Source of the DNA: Bdellovibrionales bacterium
GTDB taxonomy: Bacteria > Bdellovibrionota_G > JALEGL01 > JAGRMV01
Direction of reading: 5' to 3'
Assembly: GCA_020434345.1 (NCBI GenBank)
Contig: JAGRAZ010000009.1
Coordinates: 1 to 41,434 of the forward strand
Length of the DNA: 41,434 bases
Positions 1-8,108 of this stretch are shown one piece after another. The first letter of the stretch is position 1. Each line of letters starts with the position of its first letter. Below the pieces are notes generated by a model that searched no databases, was not told the DNA's origin, and was given only the letters and a program-made list of their open reading frames with translations. The position numbers were made by a program, and so were the translations under genes.

Positions 1-785
1 GGTCTGGCTGTGGAAGAAGCTGGCCCAAATGTGAGGGAAGTTTTTTCTTTGATCATCAAAACCTAGCACAAATGGTTGAATACATTCACCGAGCCTCATC
101 AGGGTTGTATGGCATTTTTGCGATCGGGCTTGTGATCTACACGCTAAAAAAGAAAAAATTTTCTCATTACGGACTTCTTGTATTGGGATTTTTATTTTTT
201 GTGTTTGTAGAGGCATGGGTAGGTCGTATGTTGGTGGTGCGTGAGCTGGTCGTCGATGATCAACGTCTTGAACGTCTGTTTTGGATGGGACTGCATTTTT
301 TAAATACCTTGGTTTTGGTCTCAACCGTTGCACTTGTGTGGTTTCAAACAATGTTGGACCCAGATTTGATTGTTCATCCTATTCGAAAATTGCTCAAAAC
401 CATGTTTACCTCAAAGGTTGTAGTTGGTTTTTTGATGATTAGTCTACTTGGTATTATTACAGCTTTTTATGACACAACCGTTGTAGAAGGTGGAAAAGCG
501 GCAAACAACTTGCCGCAAGCTATTCAAATATTGCGCAATGTTCATCCGTTTGCTGCTGTATTGTATGTTTTAAGTATTGTGTACTTTTATGTTTCATCTA
601 AAAAAGTAAACTTATCCAAAAATACACTTTTGATTGTTCTAATTGGCAATCTTTGTTTGGGTGCACTCAATGTTTTGTTTCATCATATCGCAGCGCTGCA
701 AGTTGCACATGTCTTTGTCACACACATGATCTATCTTACGCTCATGCTAGGATGCTTGCATGCAACCCAAAAAAGGACGTTTTAA
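1..785 (+). CDS. ctaA: Heme A synthase CtaA/COX15, 5'-truncated by the window edge
   Basis: Integral membrane enzyme that oxidises the C8 methyl of heme O to make heme A for cytochrome oxidase. The reading frame is open from base 3 to the stop, so the ATG at 72 is internal and the true start lies before the window. The visible N-terminal part has the cysteine pair of the first outer loop, CGRSWPKC (spacing of 7, as in Bacillus CtaA Cys35/Cys42), followed by the EYIHR motif with its conserved Glu and His. Further conserved histidines occur in WMGLHFLN, NVHPFAA and VAHVF, within about seven hydrophobic segments. Roughly 260 residues are present of the usual 300 or so, and the first membrane helix is missing. 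It converges with the hydrolase gene, with only 6 bases between the stops. It implies aerobic respiration with an a-type oxidase. Confidence 0.86.
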   Translation, partial: SGCGRSWPKCEGSFFFDHQNLAQMVEYIHRASSGLYGIFAIGLVIYTLKKKKFSHYGLLVLGFLFFVFVEAWVGRMLVVRELVVDDQRLERLFWMGLHFLNTLVLVSTVALVWFQTMLDPDLIVHPIRKLLKTMFTSKVVVGFLMISLLGIITAFYDTTVVEGGKAANNLPQAIQILRNVHPFAAVLYVLSIVYFYVSSKKVNLSKNTLLIVLIGNLCLGALNVLFHHIAALQVAHVFVTHMIYLTLMLGCLHATQKRTF

Positions 786-791
786 AAAAAA

Positions 792-1571
792 TTATTTCGA
801 ATGTGCGATTAAGAAGGCAATGGCCTTTTCATGCGCCTCTTTGTCTGCTTTTTCATCATATGCTAGTGGTAAATTGAATTTTTTACCTACTTCAGTTGCG
901 CCCGGATTTGTAAACGCATGAACTACACCGGGAAAAGAGACAAATTCAAAATCTGCTCCCTTTGTTTCCATTTCTTTTGTAAATGAAACCAAAAGTGCAT
1001 CACTCACCATAGGGTCTTCTTCACCATGCAATACCAAAATAGGAGTTTTAATTTTTTTGTTTTTGTCATTCTTCATTGGAAAAAGTCCACCATGGATAGA
1101 AACAACACCGGTAAGTTTCGTGCCTTGTCGTGCTTGGTCGAGCACAACTTTTCCACCAAAGCAGTATCCAACAGCACCGATTTTTTTGGCATTTGTGCGC
1201 GCGTGTGCTTGAAGGACTTTAAGTGCTTGCTCAAAGCGTACATTTGCAACATCTTGGCTTGCGAGTGCTTGGTTCATAAATTCGGTTGCTTCTTTGGGGT
1301 GTTCTGTAGTTTTGCCTTCCCCGTACATATCGAGTGCCATGGCAACAAAACCAGCTTTGGCAAACGCAAGTGCCTTGTCCCTTGTGTTTTGATTGTGACC
1401 CCACCACTCGTGCACAATAAGAACACCGGGTAGAGGCGCTTGGAGTGCATCGTCATATGCAATAAAGCCTTTTAGGGGTACGTCGGCATGATAGCTAATT
1501 TCTTCTGTTTTGATTTCAGCAAGCGCTGAAAAGCTTGTTGCGAGTATGCAAATCATCATGAGGTATTTCAT
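792..1571 (-). CDS. Secreted dienelactone hydrolase family protein
   Basis: Alpha/beta hydrolase of the dienelactone hydrolase (DLH) family, about 259 residues. The N-terminus is a signal peptide (MKYLMMICILATSFSALA) predicting export. The catalytic triad is visible: nucleophile Cys in GYCFGG, Asp in HGEEDPMVSD, and His in VVHAFTNPG; the HEWWGHN segment is also typical of the family. An upstream in-frame start at 1598 exists, but the ATG at 1571 has a good GGGAG ribosome site 7 bases away and begins the signal peptide directly, so it is preferred. The physiological ester or lactone substrate cannot be told from sequence. The gene is divergent from thpR, with both promoters within about 50 bases. 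Confidence 0.88.
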   Translation of the reverse strand: MKYLMMICILATSFSALAEIKTEEISYHADVPLKGFIAYDDALQAPLPGVLIVHEWWGHNQNTRDKALAFAKAGFVAMALDMYGEGKTTEHPKEATEFMNQALASQDVANVRFEQALKVLQAHARTNAKKIGAVGYCFGGKVVLDQARQGTKLTGVVSIHGGLFPMKNDKNKKIKTPILVLHGEEDPMVSDALLVSFTKEMETKGADFEFVSFPGVVHAFTNPGATEVGKKFNLPLAYDEKADKEAHEKAIAFLIAHSK

Positions 1572-1622
1572 TTTTTTCTCCCTATATAAAGTTATCAAGG
1601 TTACGCTTAATCACATATCAAA

Positions 1623-2207
1623 ATGCAGGACAATCAGAAGAAAAAACAAAAGAAAATATTTTTTGGGTTTAATATTCACCCGTCGTTTGTCTCAGCGTTC
1701 TCCAACGATCTTACAAAAATCAAGGATACACTTAAAGATAAACCCATGAGATGGGTAAAACCAAAGAATTATCACATCACACTTTTTTACAACGGGTATA
1801 CAGAACCTCAGACTGTAGAAATGTATCAGGAAAAATTACAAAAACTGGTGCATCCATTTTGTGAAATCTCACCTGTACAATACACATGGATGGGGAAATT
1901 CAGCCCACGGGCCCTTACGCTTGAATTTTCCAATGCAGGCCTTCATTCATTGGTTCAGGCATTTCAGCAAACGTTTATGCAAGAGTCCTTTGGCTTAGAT
2001 CACGTTCACTATCGTCCGCATATAACGTTTGCACGACATCGGGGCAAGGTGCGTGAGGATGAACATCTTGTGCTTTCGAAGCTTGTCTCAACCATTGAAG
2101 TGCCAAAGGTTTTGCTTCGGGTTGAGGATGTGGTTTTGTTTGAGTCTGTGATGGTGGATGGACAAGTTAACTATCAGGTGCTTGCCAAAAAAAATCTCCA
2201 TGCATAA
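1623..2207 (+). CDS. thpR: RNA 2',3'-cyclic phosphodiesterase ThpR (2H family)
   Basis: Member of the 2H phosphoesterase superfamily, formerly called 2'-5' RNA ligase, which opens 2',3'-cyclic phosphates on RNA ends. Both HxT signature motifs are present: YHITLFYNG near residue 50 and YRPHITFAR near residue 135. FGFNIHPS near the N-terminus corresponds to the usual FxAI/L-P strand. Length of 194 residues is normal. The N-terminus is very Lys/Gln rich, so a slightly later start is possible, although no better one is seen. Its last codons are part of the hairpin that serves as a terminator shared with pckA. Confidence 0.87.
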   Translation: MQDNQKKKQKKIFFGFNIHPSFVSAFSNDLTKIKDTLKDKPMRWVKPKNYHITLFYNGYTEPQTVEMYQEKLQKLVHPFCEISPVQYTWMGKFSPRALTLEFSNAGLHSLVQAFQQTFMQESFGLDHVHYRPHITFARHRGKVREDEHLVLSKLVSTIEVPKVLLRVEDVVLFESVMVDGQVNYQVLAKKNLHA

Positions 2208-2230
2208 CAACAGTCAAGCATGGAGATTTT
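2191..2230. terminator. Bidirectional terminator between thpR and pckA
   Basis: A 13-bp perfect stem (2191-2203 with 2218-2230; core ATCTCCATGC / GCATGGAGAT) encloses a 14-nt loop, with A-runs before it and T-runs after it so that a U-tract follows on either strand. It overlaps the stop codon of thpR and lies 19 bases past the stop of pckA, so it fits termination of both convergent genes. Confidence 0.8.
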
Positions 2231-2248
2231 TAAAAAAAACAAATCTTA

Positions 2249-3823
2249 CTATAGCGTTGGGCCACCAGTGATAATGTCACTGTTGATCGCGCTATGGAAG
2301 GTTACAAAGTTGTTGTTAAACATGCCACCAAGTTTTTTGGCTGTTTCGGTATAATCGCCTTCTGTCCATGTTCTTTCAGGACGAAGAAGTGTTGCATCCA
2401 CACCTTTAATTTCGGCAGGAACAGACAAACCAAAATTACTTTCTTTTACAAACTCAGCGTTTTCAAGCTCACCATTTTGGATGGCATCAATAATACGACG
2501 GGTAGTTTTAATTGGGAAGCGATGACCAACGCCATATGCGCCACCTGTCCAGCCTGTATTGATCAACCAAACCTGAATGTTGTGTTTGTCAATGTACTGT
2601 CCTAAAAGTGTTGCATACTCTTTTGAATTTCTCATCATGAATGGAGCGCCAAAGCATGTTGAAAATGTTGCTTGTGGCTCTGTTACACCCATTTCTGTTC
2701 CAGCAAGTTTAGCTGTGTAACCAGAAAGGAAGTAATACATTGCTTGGTTTTTTGATAGTTTGCTCACAGGAGGAAGAACACCAAAAGCATCAGCACTTAA
2801 AAAGAACATGTGTTTTGGCATAGTACCTTGTGAAGTTTTTTCAACGCCACCGATAAAGCTTAGTGGGTACGCACAACGACCGTTTTCAGAAATAGATTTA
2901 TCATCAAAATCTGGTGTGCCGTCCGCTTTAAGAACAACGTTTTCTAAAAGCGCACCCGGTGTGTTGCAAGCTTTGAAAATGTCTGGTTCTGCTTCAGCAC
3001 TGAGTTTGTATGTTTTTGCATAGCATCCACCTTCAAAGTTAAAAATGCCATCATTACAAATTGCGTGTTCGTCATCGCCAATCAGAAGACGGCTTTCTTG
3101 TGTAGAAAGTGTGGTTTTGCCTGTGCCAGATAAGCCAAAGAACACAGAAACTTCACCATTTTTTGCAACGTTAGATCCAGCATGCATTGGAAGAAGACCG
3201 TGCTCAGGTAAAATATAGTTCATTGCTGAAAAGACAGATTTTTTTATTTCGCCAGCGTACAATGTGCCGGCGATCAAAATTTCACAGTTGTCGATGTCCA
3301 TCATGATGACGGTTTCAGAACGTGTGTTGTACTTTTTGCTGTCAACCTGCAGTGTAGGCGCATGGTAAATTGTGTAATGGCCTAATGCATAGCTTTCAAA
3401 TTGATCGTTTCTCATGAGGTAATCAAAAAAGAGTGCATGAGAAGGATGTGTTGTAAAAAGTTCTGTTGAAAGAGAGTAGGTTGCGTTTGCGCCAACGTTC
3501 CTTTGGCTCCAGTATAGTCTTTCATTTGCATTGATATGGTTGATAATGTCAGCTTTGATGGCTGCAAATGTTTCAGACGTTGCTTTGTTAACGTTGTTTT
3601 TCCAATCAATGGTGGTTTCTGATTTTGGTGTCACAACTACATATTTATCTTTTGCTGCACGGCCTGTGTGTTTGCCAGTGGTGATAACAAGTGCGCCTTG
3701 TTTGGTCAGTGTTGCACCTGTGTATTTTACAGCGTGATCAATCAACACTTGTGGTGTTTGATTTTGAAAAATTTGATTGGTTGCGTGGGTAAAACCGTAG
3801 GCTTTTGCAGTTGTGTTTTTCAT
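2249..3823 (-). CDS. pckA: Phosphoenolpyruvate carboxykinase (ATP)
   Basis: Cytosolic gluconeogenic enzyme converting oxaloacetate and ATP to PEP, CO2 and ADP. Length of 524 residues is typical of the ATP-dependent class. The P-loop is GLSGTGKTTLS, followed by the metal-binding LIGDDEHAI and by FEGGCYAKTYKLS; TGWTGGAYGVGHR and FPIKTTRRI are the expected later signatures, and TTGKHTGR near the N-terminus binds substrate. Family enzymes often read GDDEHGW, so EHAI is a mild variant. The start has an AAGG-type site. A 166-base leader separates it from the upstream operon and includes an AT-rich promoter-like stretch near 3920-3950, so it probably has its own promoter. Confidence 0.96.
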   Translation of the reverse strand: MKNTTAKAYGFTHATNQIFQNQTPQVLIDHAVKYTGATLTKQGALVITTGKHTGRAAKDKYVVVTPKSETTIDWKNNVNKATSETFAAIKADIINHINANERLYWSQRNVGANATYSLSTELFTTHPSHALFFDYLMRNDQFESYALGHYTIYHAPTLQVDSKKYNTRSETVIMMDIDNCEILIAGTLYAGEIKKSVFSAMNYILPEHGLLPMHAGSNVAKNGEVSVFFGLSGTGKTTLSTQESRLLIGDDEHAICNDGIFNFEGGCYAKTYKLSAEAEPDIFKACNTPGALLENVVLKADGTPDFDDKSISENGRCAYPLSFIGGVEKTSQGTMPKHMFFLSADAFGVLPPVSKLSKNQAMYYFLSGYTAKLAGTEMGVTEPQATFSTCFGAPFMMRNSKEYATLLGQYIDKHNIQVWLINTGWTGGAYGVGHRFPIKTTRRIIDAIQNGELENAEFVKESNFGLSVPAEIKGVDATLLRPERTWTEGDYTETAKKLGGMFNNNFVTFHSAINSDIITGGPTL

Positions 3824-3989
3824 GGGAACCTTCGCTTGTTGGTAGTGGGTTAATTACATCTTAAAAACAAGGCTCTTATAGCAAAAAAAAAATTAAAAAT
3901 CCACTCCCAAAGTATTTTTAATTCTCTATATATATCAATAGGTTACGCTTGATTGACAAGGAAAAAAACCACAAAATTGACTTGATGCA

Positions 3990-4490
3990 TTATTTTAGTG
4001 TGTCGCTTAAGATGGCGCCAAAAAGGGCTGGAAAGCTAATGATAATGACTCGCTTCATTGCAACGCCGGGGTCTGTTCCAAAGGGGAATTGGTCAATGAG
4101 GTACAAAATGAGAGCTGAGCTGCTAGCCGTGATCACGTACGTTGCGATGATTCGCTTGAAAAAGTGCAAAATATATCCACGCATTCTTCCTCGGTAAGAG
4201 TTGAAATAGATAAAAAGCGTAACTGTCACAAAGGAAATGATCACAAGAAGCCAAACTTTAAATGTTTCTATGGTCGTGCTGAGCTCCCAGATTTCGGCCG
4301 TGAAAGATAAAGGTGCCGCAATCAAGAATGATCCTACAAAAATTTGTAATACGTCTCTGGGTTTGAGTTCTACCGTAAGTGGATTAACAATTGTACTGAT
4401 GGGATTTCCTGTGTGATCAAAATGCGTAACGATTTCTTTTAGGTAGCCATTGACCCTCTTGATCTCTGATTTGAACAATTGTTTGTCCAT
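3990..4490 (-). CDS. Four-helix membrane protein, DUF2391-like
   Basis: A 166-residue protein with a polar N-terminal stretch of about 50 residues followed by roughly four hydrophobic helices (from IFVGSFLIAAPLSF onward). The segment KPRDVLQIFVGSFLIAAPLSFTAEIW resembles the conserved core of DUF2391 (TIGR02587-type) membrane proteins; this match is from memory and moderate. Function is unknown for the family. The gene begins 25 bases after the methyltransferase stop and on the same strand, so it is likely the last gene of that operon. Confidence 0.6.
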   Translation of the reverse strand: MDKQLFKSEIKRVNGYLKEIVTHFDHTGNPISTIVNPLTVELKPRDVLQIFVGSFLIAAPLSFTAEIWELSTTIETFKVWLLVIISFVTVTLFIYFNSYRGRMRGYILHFFKRIIATYVITASSSALILYLIDQFPFGTDPGVAMKRVIIISFPALFGAILSDTLK

Positions 4491-4515
4491 ATCTTAGATG
4501 CTACGCTTGGTTAGA

Positions 4516-5079
4516 TCAAAGATCAACACATGTTTTTTTAAGGCAGTATAGAATTGGTGAATCTGGATGCAAGGCGCGCTTTGTTTCAATCGTCCACTGT
4601 TTTGAATCAAGTGTTGCAATCCATTTGGCAACAGCTTGGGTTTCAATTTTTCCTTGAGCATGGCCCGGGTAACATAAAATTGTCATCACACCTTTAAGTT
4701 GCTTGTGTATTTCGTCAAGCGCCTTCATGGTAGAAGTATGCGTTGTGGTGATGCTGTGGTCACCATGGGGAAGATAACCTAAATTCATCATGGCTACATC
4801 GATCGATAGAGTATCAATATATTGTTTAATGTTTTCGTGACTGTCATGGATGAGTTGGTACTGACAATGTAGATGATTTTGTAAAAGCTTTGCTTTTGTA
4901 TTTTGGATGGCTTCTTCTTGAATATCAAAACAAAAAAGTTTACCCGTTGTATTTTTTGCTAAGAATACACTGTCTAAGCCATTTCCACATGTTGCATCTA
5001 CAGCGAACTGAAAATTTGTAGCGTTTTTAAGAATCCATTGATGCGCAAAAGCTGTAAGTGAAACGTTTTCTTGGTTCAT
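4516..5079 (-). CDS. Class I SAM-dependent methyltransferase, YtqB/rRNA methylase-like
   Basis: Rossmann-fold methyltransferase of about 187 residues. SAM-binding motif I is AVDATCGNGLDS, followed by the acidic FDIQEEAI. The segment NLGYLPHGDHSITT is characteristic of the YtqB group (Pfam rRNA_methylase). A late GHAQGKIE segment also fits. The longer reading frame to 5151 would overlap the upstream gene by 76 bases. The ATG at 5079 shares an ATGA overlap with the stop of the oxidoreductase and has a GGAAG site, so it is taken as the start, with translational coupling. The target, presumably an RNA, is not determined by the sequence. Confidence 0.8.
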   Translation of the reverse strand: MNQENVSLTAFAHQWILKNATNFQFAVDATCGNGLDSVFLAKNTTGKLFCFDIQEEAIQNTKAKLLQNHLHCQYQLIHDSHENIKQYIDTLSIDVAMMNLGYLPHGDHSITTTHTSTMKALDEIHKQLKGVMTILCYPGHAQGKIETQAVAKWIATLDSKQWTIETKRALHPDSPILYCLKKTCVDL

Positions 5080-6077
5080 AAAACTTCCATGGGGGTGTTG
5101 TCTATAATATGAGATGTGAGTTTTTCTATATAATAAGGCATCATTAAACACCCCTTACTTCCAAATCCATTGAAACAATACATGTTTTTATGTTCAGGAT
5201 GGGCTTCTACAAAAGGTTTTCGGGAAAGCGTTGCAGGTCGAACCCCTGCCTTATGCGAAAGAATTTCAACTTCTTGGGTGGGCAACACTTTTTTAAACGC
5301 AGACAATAGATCATTTTTCCCTTTTGAGGTGGGTCTTTCATCGAGGGTTTCACGATCAAATGAACTTCCTAAGATAAACGTTTGATTGGGTTTGGGTACC
5401 AACCACTTTCCCCAATTGTAGATTTTTGGATCAAGATCGTTGAGTTGAAGCGTTAAAAGCTCTCCTTTGGCTGGATTCATGGTGAGGTGAGAGAAAAAAG
5501 GATTGAAAAGAACTTTATATCCTTCACAAAAAACAATTTTTTTTGCGACGAAATTTTGAAACAAAATTGCATCTTTTTGTAATTTGATATCAGCGTAGTC
5601 AATTTTCATATGACGAAGTCTGTTTTGTATTTGTAGCATTTCTTTTGTTTTTTGAAGAATGAGAGTGGTATTTACTACATAGCTTTGTGTAACAAGACAT
5701 GCGCCAAAAGGGTGCTGTTTAGTTGCAGGTACAAAGTCTGTTACGAAAGTGTTTTGTGCTTCCTTCCATTTTTGTGCTTGTTCTGTTGAGTCATAAATAC
5801 GAATTTGCGGATACGAAAAAAGAAAATTTCCTTGAAAATGCTTTTCAAGATCACCGTACATGTTCTGTGCGCTCAAAAGATAGGTGTCAAAGTGCTCGGT
5901 GACATTGGGTCGAAAGCCAGTGACAGGATTGATTAAGCCTGCTGCAACAATTGAACTTGAGGAATGATGATCATCATCGATAACCAACACGTTTTGATTT
6001 TTTTTAAGTAGCGCATGTGCAAGCAAACTTCCCGCAAGACCTTGGCCAATGATAATGACATCAAACGGTGGATTCAT
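5076..6077 (-). CDS. FAD-dependent oxidoreductase, DAO family
   Basis: Protein of about 333 residues of the D-amino-acid-oxidase/GlpD-like fold. The dinucleotide-binding motif IIIGQGLAGSLLA stands at the N-terminus, followed by an acidic strand end (VIDDDHH), AAGLINPVTGFR near residue 50, and the C-terminal FAD-contact region AGVRPAT with NGFGSKGCLMMP. AAGLINPVTG is typical of a group annotated only as FAD-dependent oxidoreductase. The substrate is unknown, likely an amine or amino acid. The start at 6077 has AAGAGA upstream and gives the usual N-terminus directly before the FAD motif; a longer frame to 6182 is within the YihY gene. It overlaps YihY by 17 bases and the methyltransferase by 4, indicating one operon. 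Confidence 0.8.
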   Translation of the reverse strand: MNPPFDVIIIGQGLAGSLLAHALLKKNQNVLVIDDDHHSSSSIVAAGLINPVTGFRPNVTEHFDTYLLSAQNMYGDLEKHFQGNFLFSYPQIRIYDSTEQAQKWKEAQNTFVTDFVPATKQHPFGACLVTQSYVVNTTLILQKTKEMLQIQNRLRHMKIDYADIKLQKDAILFQNFVAKKIVFCEGYKVLFNPFFSHLTMNPAKGELLTLQLNDLDPKIYNWGKWLVPKPNQTFILGSSFDRETLDERPTSKGKNDLLSAFKKVLPTQEVEILSHKAGVRPATLSRKPFVEAHPEHKNMYCFNGFGSKGCLMMPYYIEKLTSHIIDNTPMEVL

Positions 6078-6915
6078 GGATCTCTTGATCAAATAACGAT
6101 TGTGATATTTGCGCGCCAATGAGAACGATGTACGCATTATAATACATCCACAAAAGAAAGATGACGAAGTTTCCAGCCGCACCGTACACGTTCGACCATC
6201 TTGAAGAAATTACATAGGTTAATAAGAAACTTTTCCCAAATGTAAAAAATGTCGATGCGATAATCGCACCGATCCATAATGTTTTTGAATGTTGTGTTGG
6301 ACGACCCAAAATTTTATAAAACATAAAAAACAACAAGGCGTGGGTCATCAGTGAGAAAAGGTTAAAAATAATCGGAAAAGGCCCGAGAGAATCTAAAGTT
6401 TTCAGGTGACTTTTTAGGTCGATGATTGAAATGCCAACATCAATCAGAATAAAAAATAACATGAAAATGCCAAGGCCACCAATGACAACCAAAGAAGAAG
6501 CGATATCCCAAATTTTTTGACGAACGTTGCGTGCATCCAAAGCATTGGTTCTGAAAACAACCTGAAGTCCACGTTTGAAATGGATAAATATTGCGTTGGA
6601 TGACCACACCAAAAGCCCAAAACCAACAATGGATGAAATAACACCCGATTCTATGTTGTTAGCTTTTTCAACAGCGATCTGGATGTCGCCTGCAACGTTT
6701 GGATTGATGTATTTTGAAATGTATTCAAACATATATTGGTGAACCAGTGCATCGTCGATGATCAAATCTGCAATAAAGATGATGATAATAAGTAGAGGAG
6801 GAACTGAAAAAATCGTAAAGAAAGAAATAGAAGCGGCGTGCGAAGTGACGTGGTTAATTTTCATCTGCCGCAAAAAAAGTAGAACTTTGGCTTTATATGT
6901 TCGAAATTGTTCCAA
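6061..6915 (-). CDS. YihY/BrkB family inner-membrane protein
   Basis: A 284-residue membrane protein with about six helices. The N-terminal HAASISFFTIFSVPPLL is the family signature (usually AASLAYYTLLSLFPLL), and the late segment NVYGAAGNFVIFLLWMYYNAYIVLIGAQ is equally typical. Older annotations call it ribonuclease BN, which is now known to be wrong for this family; the real role is unclear. The start codon is TTG at 6915, without a strong ribosome site; an ATG at 6864 would remove part of the usual amphipathic N-terminus, so TTG is preferred with moderate certainty. It is the first gene of the operon running down to base 3990. Confidence 0.87.
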   Translation of the reverse strand: MEQFRTYKAKVLLFLRQMKINHVTSHAASISFFTIFSVPPLLIIIIFIADLIIDDALVHQYMFEYISKYINPNVAGDIQIAVEKANNIESGVISSIVGFGLLVWSSNAIFIHFKRGLQVVFRTNALDARNVRQKIWDIASSLVVIGGLGIFMLFFILIDVGISIIDLKSHLKTLDSLGPFPIIFNLFSLMTHALLFFMFYKILGRPTQHSKTLWIGAIIASTFFTFGKSFLLTYVISSRWSNVYGAAGNFVIFLLWMYYNAYIVLIGAQISQSLFDQEIHESTV

Positions 6916-7189
6916 TACGCTTGGAAGTATAATGTATTTAAAGAGTCAGGGGAAGCGTTGGTATCAAGCAAGTAGGTGTGAGTTCAAGTCAATCTTGCGT
7001 ATCATATTGATTCATCCATATTCGGACGCAAAGTTAAATCAAATATAAACACCTATACGAATTTAAATGAGTAATTTGGCGATTTTTAGGCAGAATATAA
7101 CATTAGTTACCCCTTGGTTTTTTATCTTTGTTTATTATTCGAATGTGATTAATAATGGTGTTCTAGTAACTACATTGCAGGAGATATAC

Positions 7190-7561
7190 ATGAATCAGAA
7201 TGTCCTAAAGATTGCGTTTCTTAGTTTTTTTATCTGTTTGATTTTTTCCTCACCGGGATTTGCTGAAACCTACGGTGGAAATCAGTCCAATGGCAATTGC
7301 GATATCCACGATGGTCAAACGTATGAATGTGGTGCTACAAGTCCTTTTCTCGTTGACTGTAACTACCCCGCCAATAACCCCAATTATAACTGCACAGTTA
7401 CATACAATGGTATAACGACCAATGGAACCGTTCAATATAATAGACAACGCCTTTATGATGTTGAAAGTGTAACAAAGCCTGATGGAAGTGTCCTTGAGGG
7501 AGTTCAAGCGCAGATCTTCTTTGAAAAATTAATCAATAATAGAACCAATGAAACAAAATAA
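7190..7561 (+). CDS. Small secreted protein of unknown function
   Basis: About 123 residues. The N-terminus is a clear signal peptide (core IAFLSFFICLIFSSPGFA) cleaved before ETYGG. The mature part is Asn, Gly and Tyr rich, with four cysteines (NCDIHDG, YECGA, VDCNYP, YNCTV) that could form two disulfides in the periplasm or outside the cell. An upstream in-frame ATG at 7067 would put 41 residues before the signal peptide; the ATG at 7190 has a strong AGGAG site 7 bases away and is chosen. The last codons overlap the next gene. I do not recognise a family. Confidence 0.72.
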   Translation: MNQNVLKIAFLSFFICLIFSSPGFAETYGGNQSNGNCDIHDGQTYECGATSPFLVDCNYPANNPNYNCTVTYNGITTNGTVQYNRQRLYDVESVTKPDGSVLEGVQAQIFFEKLINNRTNETK

Positions 7562-7829
7562 AAGATTCATATATCCATTTACAATCATTGTATTGGCTTT
7601 GGCTGTAGGGTTTGGCTACACAAACTGCGGCGATGTGCATGAAATTACATCGAATGGTACAACACCGCAAAAGCAAAACTCACAGGGTATGACTGCACTA
7701 CCGGCAAAAGATACCTATATCATTACAATGAAAGACGGAACCAAGATTCAAATGAGATACAAAAAAGGTGAGTCTTATACGGTTACAATGAAGGATGGAA
7801 CGATCATCAAATTGATTTCACGCCTATAA
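7548..7829 (+). CDS. Small membrane-anchored protein with a twice-repeated MKDGT motif
   Basis: 93 residues: a short basic N-terminus, one hydrophobic segment (YPFTIIVLALAVGFGY) ending in TNCGD, then a polar part. TNC does not satisfy a lipobox, so it is either a signal anchor or an unusual lipoprotein. The C-terminal half holds two copies of a short beta-like unit, YIITMKDGTKIQM and YTVTMKDGTIIKL. The start ATG lies inside the last five codons of the preceding gene, so the two are probably translationally coupled and act together. No family recognised. Confidence 0.62.
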   Translation: MKQNKRFIYPFTIIVLALAVGFGYTNCGDVHEITSNGTTPQKQNSQGMTALPAKDTYIITMKDGTKIQMRYKKGESYTVTMKDGTIIKLISRL

Positions 7830-8108
7830 AATCATTTCGTTTTTATATATTTTGAACCTTCCAATCTATAAAATAGATGAAAGCATAAATCTTTCTTTTT
7901 TTGGTGCATCCGTATCCATTTTTGATATCAACTTTGGTTCATGGCACTTGCAAAAAAGACCATGAATCATCATCCAAGTCGACGTTGATGCCCCAGTTGC
8001 TGAGCGAATCTTCGCCACTACTACCCATGGGTAAATCATGTTAAGTATTTAATATTACTGTATATTTCTATGACTCAGGTTGGCATGAGGCTTGCTTTAT
8101 CTTTGGGT

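Noticed and set aside
72-785. Complete small membrane protein starting at the ATG at 72
   Set aside because: The frame is open back to base 3 and the upstream codons carry the CtaA Cys pair, so the ATG is internal.
1026-1433. Open frame of 135 codons on the plus strand
   Set aside because: It is the complement of the dienelactone hydrolase, which has motifs and a signal peptide; this frame has neither.
6950-7010. Possible tRNA, because of a T-loop-like GAGTTCAAGTC
   Set aside because: The bases around it do not pair as a T-arm, and no acceptor, D or anticodon arm can be drawn.
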